Of a stretch of DNA of 33,084 nucleotides, positions 23,545 through 31,353 are shown piece by piece. The translations under genes and the position numbers were made by a program. Below the pieces are notes generated by a model. That model did not search any database. It saw only the letters and a list, made by a program, of their open reading frames with translations, and had not been told where the DNA came from. This stretch comes from Thermoplasmata archaeon (GTDB lineage Archaea; Thermoplasmatota; Thermoplasmata; Thermoplasmatales; Thermoplasmataceae), in contig JAKATN010000013.1 in assembly GCA_021818715.1 (NCBI GenBank), positions 1 to 33,084 of the forward strand. The letters are read 5' to 3'. How positions within the stretch are numbered: position 1 is the first letter of the stretch; the number at the start of each line of letters is the position of its first letter.

Positions 23545-24243
23545 ATGGTTCTAAATAGACGACCAACTTTATGCAAGCTTTTTGAAGTTTTATTGCTGCC
23601 CGAGGTAATATTTCTTGCAATACTGCTTCTTGCATATTTTGGAGACAAGTATCTAGGGATATGGAATTTTATCTACAATTACCGAGGATTTCTAAACGGC
23701 TTCACGACAACCCCAATACTGCCGTATACCATTTTTATGGCAGGAGCCTCTTTTTCAGCTTCATGCACTTTGTTATACGTAGCCAGGGTAAAGATATGGA
23801 GAATAGCGCTGATTTCAGCTTCAATCCCACTGGCTGCAATGGCTACATTTGAATATGTGTGGAACTTCCTCTTTCTTTTGAGGGACGGAAACTTTTCATC
23901 TTGGTTTGGCTATGGACCTGTCTGGGTATATTCATTCGGATTTCTTTCGTTATCCTTGTTCGCTCTTACCGGAGTGAAATACTGGAAATTGTCAGCTTCC
24001 GTTGCTGTCGCAATTTTATCTACTATAGTGGTTTTCGTTTACTGGTACATAATTGGATACCCACAATCAGGCCCCAACTTAATTAATTCCACATTGTTCC
24101 CGGGAAATGGTATTTCCCTTGAATACATACTCAATGTGGCCTCAAAATTGCTTGTCTTCATTACGTTCTCAGCACCTGTAATCTCCTGGGGAATACTTCA
24201 TTCTGGAAACTATCACAACAATTCTAAAACTGAAATGTCATGA
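23545..24243 (+). CDS. Six-helix membrane protein between two PadR genes, unknown function
   Basis: A 232-residue integral membrane protein with helices at about 13-31, 60-80, 84-112, 123-145, 150-172 and 194-220. Aromatic residues are frequent in the loops (WNFIYNYRGF, YGPVWVYSF). No family or catalytic motif is recognised. It has its own AT-rich promoter stretch (TTAATAAAAAC near 23511-23521) about 29 bp before the ATG, and lies 84 bases after PadR regulator 1 on the same strand. It is a plausible regulated target of one of the PadR proteins. Another ATG four bases upstream (23541) is in a different frame. Confidence 0.65.
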   Translation: MVLNRRPTLCKLFEVLLLPEVIFLAILLLAYFGDKYLGIWNFIYNYRGFLNGFTTTPILPYTIFMAGASFSASCTLLYVARVKIWRIALISASIPLAAMATFEYVWNFLFLLRDGNFSSWFGYGPVWVYSFGFLSLSLFALTGVKYWKLSASVAVAILSTIVVFVYWYIIGYPQSGPNLINSTLFPGNGISLEYILNVASKLLVFITFSAPVISWGILHSGNYHNNSKTEMS

Positions 24244-24388
24244 TTCTATCATCCCGTCATTTTCTGTGAGGGTGTTGCATCCAAGGTGATTCCATCCAGA
24301 TCACTAACTCTGAGATCACCCAGGAAAAACAATTTACCTGAGTCCTGCTGCCCCGTAATATCTTCGGATTTGCATTGAACGGCAACAG

Positions 24389-24397
24389 TTTTATACC
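24389..24397 (+). promoter_or_regulatory. TATA box of PadR regulator 2 / ABC operon
   Basis: TTTTATACC, about 30 bp before the TTG start at 24425. Predicted transcription start is near 24419. Confidence 0.6.
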
Positions 24398-24402
24398 CGT
24401 TA

Positions 24403-24422
24403 GATATCGGAATTCCGATATC
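24403..24422 (+). promoter_or_regulatory. Perfect 20-bp palindromic operator candidate
   Basis: GATATCGGAATTCCGATATC is exactly self-complementary over 20 bases. It sits between the TATA box and the start codon, over the predicted transcription start. A dimeric winged-helix protein bound here would block RNA polymerase, so autoregulation by the PadR protein that follows is likely. The motif differs from the ATGT-N8-ACAT pattern of bacterial PadR sites. Confidence 0.65.
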
Positions 24423-24424
24423 GA

Positions 24425-24859
24425 TTGTGGAATTATTATCGCGCTAAGTTCGGTGGCAAGAGGGGCTGGCTGAGGCCAATGATAGTCGATGCACTTAAGG
24501 AGTCCCCCAAGAATGGCGCCGAGATTATGGAAAGCATAGAGAAATTGAGCAACGGATGGTGGAAACCATCTCCAGGATCTATGTATCCTGCGCTTGCAGA
24601 AATGTCTGGGGAAGGAATCATCAGGAAAAGGGAGGATGGCAGGTATCTTCTCGCAAACATCAATGAACCTGAGGAACACTCACCGTCATTCCCCCGTCGT
24701 GGCAACACGCCCTCAGAGATCCTGACAGAAATGGAGAGCTTTGTGCTTTATCTGCAGGACCTCTCAGACACCGGTGTTTTTTCCGTAGATGATTTCACAA
24801 GAATAGGGAAGATTGCTGCTCTTTTGCGAGAGATAGCAGCCAGAGGGGGAGAAAGATGA
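24425..24859 (+). CDS. PadR-family transcriptional regulator 2
   Basis: A 144-residue winged-helix regulator. FGGKRGWLRPMIVDALKESP, the helix IMESIEKLSNGWWKPSPGSMYPAL (two parts of the fold) and the wing GEGIIRKREDGRYLL span residues 9-77 and define the PadR domain. A Pro/Ser-rich linker (about 80-97) leads to a C-terminal helical dimer region. The start is TTG: no ATG or GTG lies near, and the region before the domain is shared with PadR regulator 1, so an ATG at 24480 would remove conserved residues. Its stop is 36 bases before the ABC ATPase gene, so the regulator and transporter are one operon: the usual layout in which a PadR or similar repressor controls an exporter for the compound it senses. 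Confidence 0.85.
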   Translation: MWNYYRAKFGGKRGWLRPMIVDALKESPKNGAEIMESIEKLSNGWWKPSPGSMYPALAEMSGEGIIRKREDGRYLLANINEPEEHSPSFPRRGNTPSEILTEMESFVLYLQDLSDTGVFSVDDFTRIGKIAALLREIAARGGER

Positions 24860-24895
24860 GCATACAACCAGTTAAAAAATGGAGGATGAAGAAAG

Positions 24896-25888
24896 ATGTC
24901 CATGATTGAGGTTAAGGGATTGACAAAGATTTATCCCGGCGGAATAAAGGCAGTAGACAACATATCTTTCACTGTGGAAAAGAACGAGATCTATGGACTG
25001 CTCGGGCCCAATGGAGCAGGCAAGACCACAACCATCAAAATGCTCACCTCCGCTTTGAAACCAACCTCGGGAGATGCATTCGTGAATGGGCTGAATATCC
25101 GTACGGAATCTCTTGAAGTCAGGAAAACCATAGGGATAGTCCCCCAGGATCTTACTGCTGATGAGGATCTGACCGGTTTTGAGAACATGTACATGTTTGC
25201 CCAGTTTTACAGGATACCGAGGCAGGAAGCATACGAACAGATAGAGAGACTCCTTGATCTGGTTGAACTGACGGAGGCAAAGAACAGGTACGTCAAGGGC
25301 TATTCCGGAGGGATGAGGAAGAGACTAGAGCTTGCTATAGGCTTGCTGCATAACCCGGAAATTCTTTTCCTTGATGAACCAACACTTGGGCTGGATGTGC
25401 AGACGAGGACCAGGATGTGGGAATATATCAGAGAGATAGTGAAGAAAATGGGCGTCACCATAATTCTCACGAGCCACTATCTGGAGGAGATTGATTCTCT
25501 TGCAGACAGGATGTCTATTATGGATAAAGGAAAAATTGTGATTACAGGCACATCAGATGAACTCAAGGGATCACTGAAGGGTGATGTCATTTCCATAATT
25601 TGTGACACAGCAGGTGAGGCGGAAGCGCTTTCGTCTTACAGGGATGGCATAGATCAGCCCGTAATCAAGGAAAACGAGGTAAGACTGAGCGTCGAGAACT
25701 CGGATAAGGACCTGGCCAAGATATTCAACTTCATGATAGAGAGGAAGATCACCCCCATGAGCATCAATGTGCACAAACCATCGCTCGACCAGGTCTTTTT
25801 AAAGTACACAGGAAGAACAATAAGGGAGGCTGAAGGAGGGGAGGACGTAAGAAAATCCTCCATGAACCTCAGGAGGATGAGAGCATGA
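24896..25888 (+). CDS. ABC transporter ATP-binding protein (DrrA/CcmA-like exporter)
   Basis: A 330-residue ATPase that would power export through the permease encoded next. Walker A is GLLGPNGAGKTTT (34-46), the Q-loop lies in GIVPQDL, the signature is YSGGMRKRLELA (about 136-147), Walker B is ILFLDEPTLGLD and the switch His is in LTSHYLEE. The C-terminal 100 residues (after about 225) form the extra domain found in DrrA-type drug exporter ATPases. TGGAGGATG just upstream is a good ribosome binding site for ATG 24896 (a second ATG is two codons on). The last four bases (ATGA) overlap the permease start, implying coupled translation. Confidence 0.93.
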   Translation: MSMIEVKGLTKIYPGGIKAVDNISFTVEKNEIYGLLGPNGAGKTTTIKMLTSALKPTSGDAFVNGLNIRTESLEVRKTIGIVPQDLTADEDLTGFENMYMFAQFYRIPRQEAYEQIERLLDLVELTEAKNRYVKGYSGGMRKRLELAIGLLHNPEILFLDEPTLGLDVQTRTRMWEYIREIVKKMGVTIILTSHYLEEIDSLADRMSIMDKGKIVITGTSDELKGSLKGDVISIICDTAGEAEALSSYRDGIDQPVIKENEVRLSVENSDKDLAKIFNFMIERKITPMSINVHKPSLDQVFLKYTGRTIREAEGGEDVRKSSMNLRRMRA

Positions 25889-26691
25889 GCGGTCTTGTCC
25901 CTCTCACTGTGAGGGAGTTGAAGAAGTGGTACAGAAGCCCGGTATTCTTCTTCGTTGGATTATTGCAGCCCTTTTTCTGGATCGCGCTTTTTGGGAGCGC
26001 GTTTTCAGGAGGACCGTTTGCTTCACCGTTGTACTCTTCTGCTATAGATAATGCGCCAAATTACATCACTTTCGTGGTGGCCGGCGTACTCACAACGACA
26101 GCACTTTTCACTGGAATGTTTTCGGGCATCAACATTATCTGGGACCGGAGGCTGGGCACGCTTTCAAGGCTGCTGGCCTCACCAATTAGCAGGAGTTCAA
26201 TAGTCTTCTCCAAGGTACTGTCTTCTATTGCGAGAATAATGGTGCAGGTGGTGATACTCATACTTGCCGCACTGGTCATACCGGACGGGCTGAGGTTTGT
26301 AAATGGATTCACCCTGTTTGCTGCAGCCGTGATCGTCGCTACCACTCTGATGATTGCCTTCATCTTCTCGTCCTTATTTTCAGTCATAGCGGTCAAAATG
26401 AGGAACATGCAGTCTATTTTCGGCATATCGAACCTGATAAGCCTTCCCCTGATGTTTGCCAGCTTTGCAATGTTCCCGAAGACGTTCATGATCGGATGGC
26501 TACAGTCTGTTGCTGTCTGGAACCCAATTTCCTGGGCTGCGGATGCTATGCGAACCGTTATAATCAATGGATCGGCAATTACTACCACACAATCCTATTC
26601 AACCCTCTTTGATCTGCTTGTATTAGGCATACTTTCCCTTGCCGTATTTCTCTTCACCTATTTTATCAGCGAACAGGAGATCAGGGAATAG
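25885..26691 (+). CDS. ABC-2 type permease
   Basis: A 268-residue membrane protein of the ABC-2 family, partner of the upstream ATPase. It begins with a cytoplasmic amphipathic stretch LTVRELKKWYRSPVFF, then has six helices (about 23-45, 55-80, 101-135, 140-165, 172-195 and 235-258). RRLGTLSRLLASPISRSSIV (89-108) is the family's conserved cytoplasmic coupling segment, and WNPISWAADAMRT is the typical motif before the last helix. Together they would form a drug or lipid exporter under control of PadR regulator 2; substrate unknown. Confidence 0.92.
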   Translation: MSGLVPLTVRELKKWYRSPVFFFVGLLQPFFWIALFGSAFSGGPFASPLYSSAIDNAPNYITFVVAGVLTTTALFTGMFSGINIIWDRRLGTLSRLLASPISRSSIVFSKVLSSIARIMVQVVILILAALVIPDGLRFVNGFTLFAAAVIVATTLMIAFIFSSLFSVIAVKMRNMQSIFGISNLISLPLMFASFAMFPKTFMIGWLQSVAVWNPISWAADAMRTVIINGSAITTTQSYSTLFDLLVLGILSLAVFLFTYFISEQEIRE

Positions 26692-26700
26692 TGTTCGTGG

Positions 26701-26726
26701 AGATGATTGTTTTTTTATCTTCATCT
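26701..26726. terminator. Convergent terminator with T-run
   Basis: AGATGA (26701-26706) and TCATCT (26721-26726) pair around a loop with seven T. It lies between the ABC permease (plus) and trmG10 (minus), which converge with 47 bases between their stops. Confidence 0.5.
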
Positions 26727-26738
26727 ATTAGAAGTCAA

Positions 26739-27719
26739 CTAATGCTGGTCCGGGTTTAATTTTTTGAATACGTGCACAAATCTGGTGAGGGATTTGTGTA
26801 CCCTCAATGCTATAACGTTGGTTACCTGGAAGTTTGAACGTGCAGCATGTTCCAGTTCACGTGTGTTTGAAACTACCACCGAGTAACCGCCATCCCTGAG
26901 AAGATCGCTGAACTTCGCTACCGTATCGGCCAGAAAATTCCCTGTTACGTGGAACATGGGGGAGCTCCTCCCATAAGGCAGATCGGTTGCAATGGCATCC
27001 ACTTTTCCGCCGATTTCAAGTTTCTCGATTGATGAATGAACTACCCTGCCAGGATCAACACCATAATACCTTAGATTCATTCTCGCGCCCGAAACCATTG
27101 ACAGGGAAGCATCTGCGCCTATCACGTGTCTTCCCATAACCGCCGCCTCAATCAGTATTCCTCCTGTTCCACAGAATGGATCGAGAATAAGTTCCCCTCT
27201 TTTAGTGTGTGAGAGATTCACCATTAGCCTTGCGAGAAACGGGTGCATGGAAACCGGGGAAAAAAAAGGCCTCATTGGTGCTGTTCTCTTTTCCATATCC
27301 TTCCTGTGACCCACGCCAGCCTGGATTCCAATGTACCACCTGTCAAACCAGTAAGCTCGGATCACGAAATCGGGTGAGGAAAAGGAAACTTTCCCTTGCC
27401 CGCCAAGAATTGCACCGAGCTCCTTCTCAACGGAAACACTGTCCTTTCCTGCTGCCGTTGCCCTGATGTAGAACTTCCCACCAGGCAGGTTCAACTGGGT
27501 TGCATCATTCAGATTCAGGCCGCTCCATATCACCTCTGAATAATTTCGCATGAATGCGGATTCTGAAATACTTTCAGGACTACCCCTGAATATAACCGCA
27601 CTATCGGAAAGGAACTCATAATCAAAATCGCCAGATGCCGATCTGAGGGATTCAAGTTCAACCGCCAGAGCTTCCGGGTGATCCTTTGTAAACTCCCCTA
27701 TGAAAGTTTTGGCAGGCAT
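26739..27719 (-). CDS. trmG10: tRNA (guanine-10-N2) methyltransferase (Trm-G10 / Trm11 family)
   Basis: Methylates G10 of tRNA to m2G or m2,2G. The 326 residues have an N-terminal THUMP-type RNA-binding region (about 1-145) and a Rossmann methyltransferase domain. LDPFCGTGGILIEAAVMG (179-196) is the S-adenosylmethionine loop, and DAIATDLPYG (241-250) is the DLPYG form of the N-methylation motif (usual D/N-P-P-Y/F) that is characteristic of this family. It follows rpoL on the same strand with a five-base gap and is translated from ATG 27719. Transcript ends meet the ABC operon. Confidence 0.92.
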   Translation of the reverse strand: MPAKTFIGEFTKDHPEALAVELESLRSASGDFDYEFLSDSAVIFRGSPESISESAFMRNYSEVIWSGLNLNDATQLNLPGGKFYIRATAAGKDSVSVEKELGAILGGQGKVSFSSPDFVIRAYWFDRWYIGIQAGVGHRKDMEKRTAPMRPFFSPVSMHPFLARLMVNLSHTKRGELILDPFCGTGGILIEAAVMGRHVIGADASLSMVSGARMNLRYYGVDPGRVVHSSIEKLEIGGKVDAIATDLPYGRSSPMFHVTGNFLADTVAKFSDLLRDGGYSVVVSNTRELEHAARSNFQVTNVIALRVHKSLTRFVHVFKKLNPDQH

Positions 27720-27724
27720 CCTGA

Positions 27725-28021
27725 TTAGGAAGCAGATAACTTCTTCTTTTCCTTCTCAAGCTCTGCCAGCATGGTCTCGTAGACCTTTGAAAGTTTTCTT
27801 ATTGCTCTCTTAACTGCAGCCTGGGGCTTGCCTGTCTTGACCCTCACGTATATTGCAGGATTGTCTATCACAGGATGTTTGATAAAATAATGGGACTCCT
27901 CCACCTGATCATCCTTTAGGATTTCTTCAGCGAGCGGCCTGAGGATGGTGTTGTCGTAGTTCAGCATTTCAATCACTATGGAGTTCTTCTCCTTGCTTAC
28001 AACCCTCAGTTTAGGATCCAT
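27725..28021 (-). CDS. rpoL: DNA-directed RNA polymerase subunit L (Rpo11)
   Basis: A 98-residue archaeal homologue of eukaryotic Rpb11 and of the bacterial alpha N-terminal domain, partner of subunit D in polymerase assembly. The pattern L-R-x-L-A-E-E-I-L-x-D-x-x-V, then HPVIDNPAIYVRVKTGKPQAAVKRAI, matches subunit L; the usual N-L residues of LxNLL appear here as TILRPL. The C-terminal helix is Lys/Glu-rich. A TATA-like CATAAATATC (28050-28041) lies about 25 bp before the ATG at 28021, so it is probably leaderless. First gene of a two-gene operon with trmG10. Confidence 0.88.
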   Translation of the reverse strand: MDPKLRVVSKEKNSIVIEMLNYDNTILRPLAEEILKDDQVEESHYFIKHPVIDNPAIYVRVKTGKPQAAVKRAIRKLSKVYETMLAELEKEKKKLSAS

Positions 28022-28040
28022 TGCCGGCTCATACTGATGG

Positions 28041-28050
28041 GATATTTATG
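28041..28050 (-). promoter_or_regulatory. TATA box of rpoL
   Basis: CATAAATATC on the minus strand, centred 25 bp before the rpoL start. Confidence 0.55.
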
Positions 28051-28290
28051 GGTTATGAGGGCATAGCTTTCAGCTAGGCGATCCAAACATTGTACGGTTT
28101 GATTGTGATCCAGCAACGAATCGCTTTGATACTCCATTGCCGAATTACTTCCTGTTTCTGCAGGTAATTACTGATTGTGACTACCTGCACATCAGTTCCC
28201 TCTTACGCCCGCACCACCCGGAAGGCAGGTAAGTCAGTCCATTTATTGGGGATAAATATCCAGATGGTTTCTGATCAAGATGCCAATTTG
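28051..28290. other. Divergent intergenic region with a hairpin and repeated GCAGGTA
   Basis: The 306-base gap between the divergent rpoL and dCMP deaminase genes contains no gene-like frame. TGCAGGTA (28159-28166) and TACCTGCA (28182-28189) form a perfect 8-bp inverted repeat with a 15-base loop, and GCAGGTAA occurs again as a direct copy at 28225-28232. Confidence 0.4.
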
Positions 28291-28301
28291 ATAAATATAA
28301 A
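28291..28301 (+). promoter_or_regulatory. TATA box of the dCMP deaminase gene
   Basis: ATAAATATAAA, centred about 32 bp before the ATG at 28328. Confidence 0.55.
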
Positions 28302-28327
28302 GATATAGCCCGACTTACTGTTTCAAT

Positions 28328-28834
28328 ATGTCCAAACCTTCATGGGATCAGTACTTCATGAGAATGGCATTTCTTGCTGCATCAAGGGCTAACTGCATAA
28401 GGAGAAAGGTAGGTGCTGTTATCGTGAAAGACAAAAATGTAATAGCTACGGGTTACAACGGCCCTCCCAGCGGTTCTGCAGATTGCGATGTTGCAGGGTG
28501 CGTTCGGAATGACCTCAACATCAAGTCCGGAGAGAGGCATGAATTGTGCAGAGGGCTTCATGCTGAACAGAACGCGATAATTCAGGCAGCAGTCCATGGT
28601 TCCAGCATAGCAGGGGCGGTTATCTATACGACAACACACCCGTGTTCAGTCTGCTCAAAAATGATAATGAATGCCCAGATAACAGAAATTATATATGCAG
28701 ATGGCTACCCGGACGAGTTGTCAGAGTTATTGATATTGGATAGCAACATCAAACTCCGGAGATTCACGCTGCCGGAAATTGAAGTCAGGGCGATGATCGG
28801 TGCTGAATTCGCAAAGCTAACAGGAGAAGACTGA
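28328..28834 (+). CDS. Deoxycytidylate (dCMP) deaminase
   Basis: Turns dCMP into dUMP, feeding dTTP synthesis. The 168 residues hold the zinc site of the cytidine-deaminase fold: LHAEQNAI with His78 and the proton-shuttling Glu80, and HPCSVC with Cys106 and Cys109. Cys and His residues at 53, 58, 71 and 74 could form the extra zinc site of dCMP deaminases. The early [28 protein letters not shown] is typical of the ComEB/dCMP deaminase group. The stop overlaps the next start (TGATG), so the DedA-type gene is translated from the same message. Confidence 0.93.
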   Translation: MSKPSWDQYFMRMAFLAASRANCIRRKVGAVIVKDKNVIATGYNGPPSGSADCDVAGCVRNDLNIKSGERHELCRGLHAEQNAIIQAAVHGSSIAGAVIYTTTHPCSVCSKMIMNAQITEIIYADGYPDELSELLILDSNIKLRRFTLPEIEVRAMIGAEFAKLTGED

Positions 28835-29490
28835 TGTCGGCCGGTATTGCCACCCAGATATTCAATTTCATAACAGGAGTTATTTCCACCATCGGATATC
28901 CCGGCATATTTTTCCTGATGTTACTGGAGGGGCTGTTGCTTCCAATTCCTTCCGAGGTAGTAATGGCCTTCGGCGGATATCTAATATATACAGGCCAGCT
29001 AGGCGGAATCTGGCTGTTCTCCTCTTTTTTCCTTTTGCTGATGGCTGGAACCTTCGGCAACCTGGCTGGAGCCCTTCTGGCCTACGGAATTGGATACTAT
29101 GGGGGAAAGCCACTAATCGTCAGGTTTGGGAAGTACGTGATGATGGACGAAGGCACAGTGGATCATGTTCAGACCTGGTTTCACAAATATGGTCCGGCAA
29201 GTGTCTTTGGAACAAGGCTGGTGCCAATATTCAGAACATTCATATCGATTCCCGCAGGCATCGGAAAGATGGATTGGAAACTATTTTCTCTTCTGACTTT
29301 TCTGGGATCCCTGATCTGGGATTCCATACTCATCTATTTCGGGTACTCACTCGGTAACAACTGGGAAAGCATTCTGACCGTTTTCGACCAGTACCAGTAT
29401 GTTGCGGTAGCTGCAATTATTATCCTGCTCGCCCTCTATTTTTACACGAAATTCAGATCGAGAAGCAGGGCAGATTCCAAGGCGGAATAG
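28834..29490 (+). CDS. DedA-family (VTT/SNARE-associated) membrane protein
   Basis: A 218-residue membrane protein of the DedA family, whose members are linked to lipid flipping and to proton-dependent membrane homeostasis. MLLEGLLLPIPSEVVMAFGGYL (30-51) is the family's re-entrant helix with the E-x-x-x-P-I-P-S-E signature. Then come the GNLAGALLAYGIGYYGGKPLI segment and TRLVPIFRTFISIPAGIGKMDW, the conserved R-x3-P-x-x-R-T-x3-I-P-A-G motif. The last helix is near residues 190-210, followed by a basic tail. It overlaps the dCMP deaminase stop by one base; the functional link between them is not obvious. Confidence 0.9.
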   Translation: MSAGIATQIFNFITGVISTIGYPGIFFLMLLEGLLLPIPSEVVMAFGGYLIYTGQLGGIWLFSSFFLLLMAGTFGNLAGALLAYGIGYYGGKPLIVRFGKYVMMDEGTVDHVQTWFHKYGPASVFGTRLVPIFRTFISIPAGIGKMDWKLFSLLTFLGSLIWDSILIYFGYSLGNNWESILTVFDQYQYVAVAAIIILLALYFYTKFRSRSRADSKAE

Positions 29491-29595
29491 AATTCTCAAG
29501 CACGCGGGCCACATGCATTCTATTGCCGGGAAGGCAATGCTCACGTTAATGAGAATGACTATTTCCCAACTCAAATTATTGGTACTGCGCGAAAG

Positions 29596-29604
29596 TTATA
29601 AATT
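29596..29604 (+). promoter_or_regulatory. TATA box of the sdhABCD operon
   Basis: TTATAAATT, about 31 bp before the sdhA ATG at 29631, with no Shine-Dalgarno. The transcript probably starts close to the ATG. Confidence 0.6.
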
Positions 29605-29630
29605 ACGTTTCCCAATGCCTTGTTATTCCT

Positions 29631-31352
29631 ATGTCAGGAAAATATGATTATACAACGCTGAAAACTGATGTTCTGATTATTGGTGCTGGAGGTGCAGGAC
29701 TTCGCGCTGCAATAGCGGCCACCGAAGCTGGATGTTCCGTTATCGTGGCTTCAAAGTCTCTCCTTGGCAAAGCCCACACGGTGATGGCAGAGGGAGGTAT
29801 CGCAGCATCTCTTGGAAACGTGGACCCCCAGGATAACTGGCAGGTGCATTTCAGGGACACGTACGTAGAAGGAGTATTTCTGGGGAACTGGCGTATGGTC
29901 GAACTCCTCGCCAAAGAGGCACCGGACAGAGTATATGAGCTGGAGAGATATGGAGCACTCTTTGACAGGACTCCAGAAGGAAAGATAATGCAGAGGCCTT
30001 TTGGGGCGCACACTTACAGAAGGCTCTGCTACGTAGGGGATAAAACAGGTCTCGAGCTTATAAGGACTCTGCAGGACAAAGTCGCACACAGTGAAGCAAA
30101 AATACTGGACGAATTCGTTGTTACCAAGATCGTATCGGTGAATGGAAAAGTAGCCGGTGCATTCGGCATATCCATGCGAGAAGGGACTTTCAAGCTGATT
30201 GAATGCAAATCACTGATCGTAGCATCCGGAGGGCTTGGAAGGCTCTTCAAGGTCACTTCCAATTCATGGGAGGGAACCGGAGATGGCCTTGCCCTGTCTT
30301 ACCGCGCCGGCGCAGTACTGATGGACATGGAAATGGTACAGTTCCATCCTACAGGCATGGTCTGGCCACCAGCAGTCAGAGGCATACTGGTAACTGAGGG
30401 GGTTCGCGGTGAAGGCGGGATGCTGTATAACAAGGATGGCGAGAGATTCATGCTGCGGTACTCCCCTAAAAAGAAAGAGCTGGATGCAAGGGATGTCGTT
30501 GCCCGGTCCATCTACAGGGAAATCATTGAAGGGAGAGGAACCGAACATGGTGGCGTATATCTGGATATAAGGCACAGGGGCGCCAAATACATAATGGAGA
30601 AACTTCCCAGCATGTACATGCAGTACAAGGAATTTGCAGAGATTGATATAACAAAGGAGAAGATGGAAGTCGCCCCCACAGTGCATTACCATATGGGCGG
30701 AATTCGTGTCAATCCTGAAACCCAGATGACAAATGTGGAAGGGCTTTTCGCTGCTGGAGAGGCTGCAAGCGGCCTGCATGGTGCAAACAGGCTGGGCGGG
30801 AATTCCCTTACCGATCTGCTTGTGTTCGGCAAGCTGGCAGGTGTTAGCGCATCTGCCTATGCAAAGCAGGGGAAGCAGATTAAGTTCGATGAATCCGTTG
30901 TGAAGGAGGAAATTGACAGGGTCATGTCCTTTGTGGAAAATCCTGGAGCAACAAACCCATATCCGCTCATTGATACTCTCAGGGAAAGCATGTCCAAGTA
31001 TGTTGGGATTCTCAGAAATGATTCTGATCTCAACAAAGCCTATGACGCAATAAAGAGTCTTAAACCCAAATTGAAGGATATAGGAGTCAGGGGTAGCCTG
31101 AGATTCAATCCTGGCCTGTTGGCCTGTCTTGAATTCACCAATCTTATCCAGTCCGCAGAGCTTCTCGTCAGGGGCGCAATCGAGAGAAAAGAAAGCAGGG
31201 GTGCGCACTTCAGGTCCGATTTTCCCAACAGATCACATGACTTTAGGAAGAATATCCTTTTCAAGCTAAATGAAGGGAGAGATGAGATGTCCTTTGCCGC
31301 TGTGCCGGAACTTCCAGATCACCTGAAGGATTTGGGAAAGGAGGAGGATTGA
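29631..31352 (+). CDS. sdhA: Succinate dehydrogenase flavoprotein subunit
   Basis: Oxidises succinate to fumarate in the citric acid cycle and passes electrons to SdhB. The 573 residues show the FAD dinucleotide fold VLIIGAGGAGLRAA (14-27) and KAHTVMAEGGIAA, where His49 is the expected covalent FAD attachment. QFHPTGM and the active-site region RDVVARSIYREI carry the substrate-binding His and catalytic Arg. HYHMGGI and GLHGANRLGGNSLTDLLVFG are the second FAD block. The C-terminal helical domain ends near 570. It is the first gene of a four-gene operon with a one-base gap to sdhB, whose ribosome binding site (GGAGG) lies within its last codons. Confidence 0.96.
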   Translation: MSGKYDYTTLKTDVLIIGAGGAGLRAAIAATEAGCSVIVASKSLLGKAHTVMAEGGIAASLGNVDPQDNWQVHFRDTYVEGVFLGNWRMVELLAKEAPDRVYELERYGALFDRTPEGKIMQRPFGAHTYRRLCYVGDKTGLELIRTLQDKVAHSEAKILDEFVVTKIVSVNGKVAGAFGISMREGTFKLIECKSLIVASGGLGRLFKVTSNSWEGTGDGLALSYRAGAVLMDMEMVQFHPTGMVWPPAVRGILVTEGVRGEGGMLYNKDGERFMLRYSPKKKELDARDVVARSIYREIIEGRGTEHGGVYLDIRHRGAKYIMEKLPSMYMQYKEFAEIDITKEKMEVAPTVHYHMGGIRVNPETQMTNVEGLFAAGEAASGLHGANRLGGNSLTDLLVFGKLAGVSASAYAKQGKQIKFDESVVKEEIDRVMSFVENPGATNPYPLIDTLRESMSKYVGILRNDSDLNKAYDAIKSLKPKLKDIGVRGSLRFNPGLLACLEFTNLIQSAELLVRGAIERKESRGAHFRSDFPNRSHDFRKNILFKLNEGRDEMSFAAVPELPDHLKDLGKEED

Positions 31353-31353
31353 A

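Noticed and set aside
26061-26588. 175-codon minus-strand frame in the ABC permease
   Set aside because: Shadow of the permease coding frame; Thr/Ala/Ile-rich with no family match.
30264-31208. 314-codon minus-strand frame inside sdhA
   Set aside because: Fully antisense to an unmistakable flavoprotein gene; Cys- and His-rich composition typical of a shadow frame.
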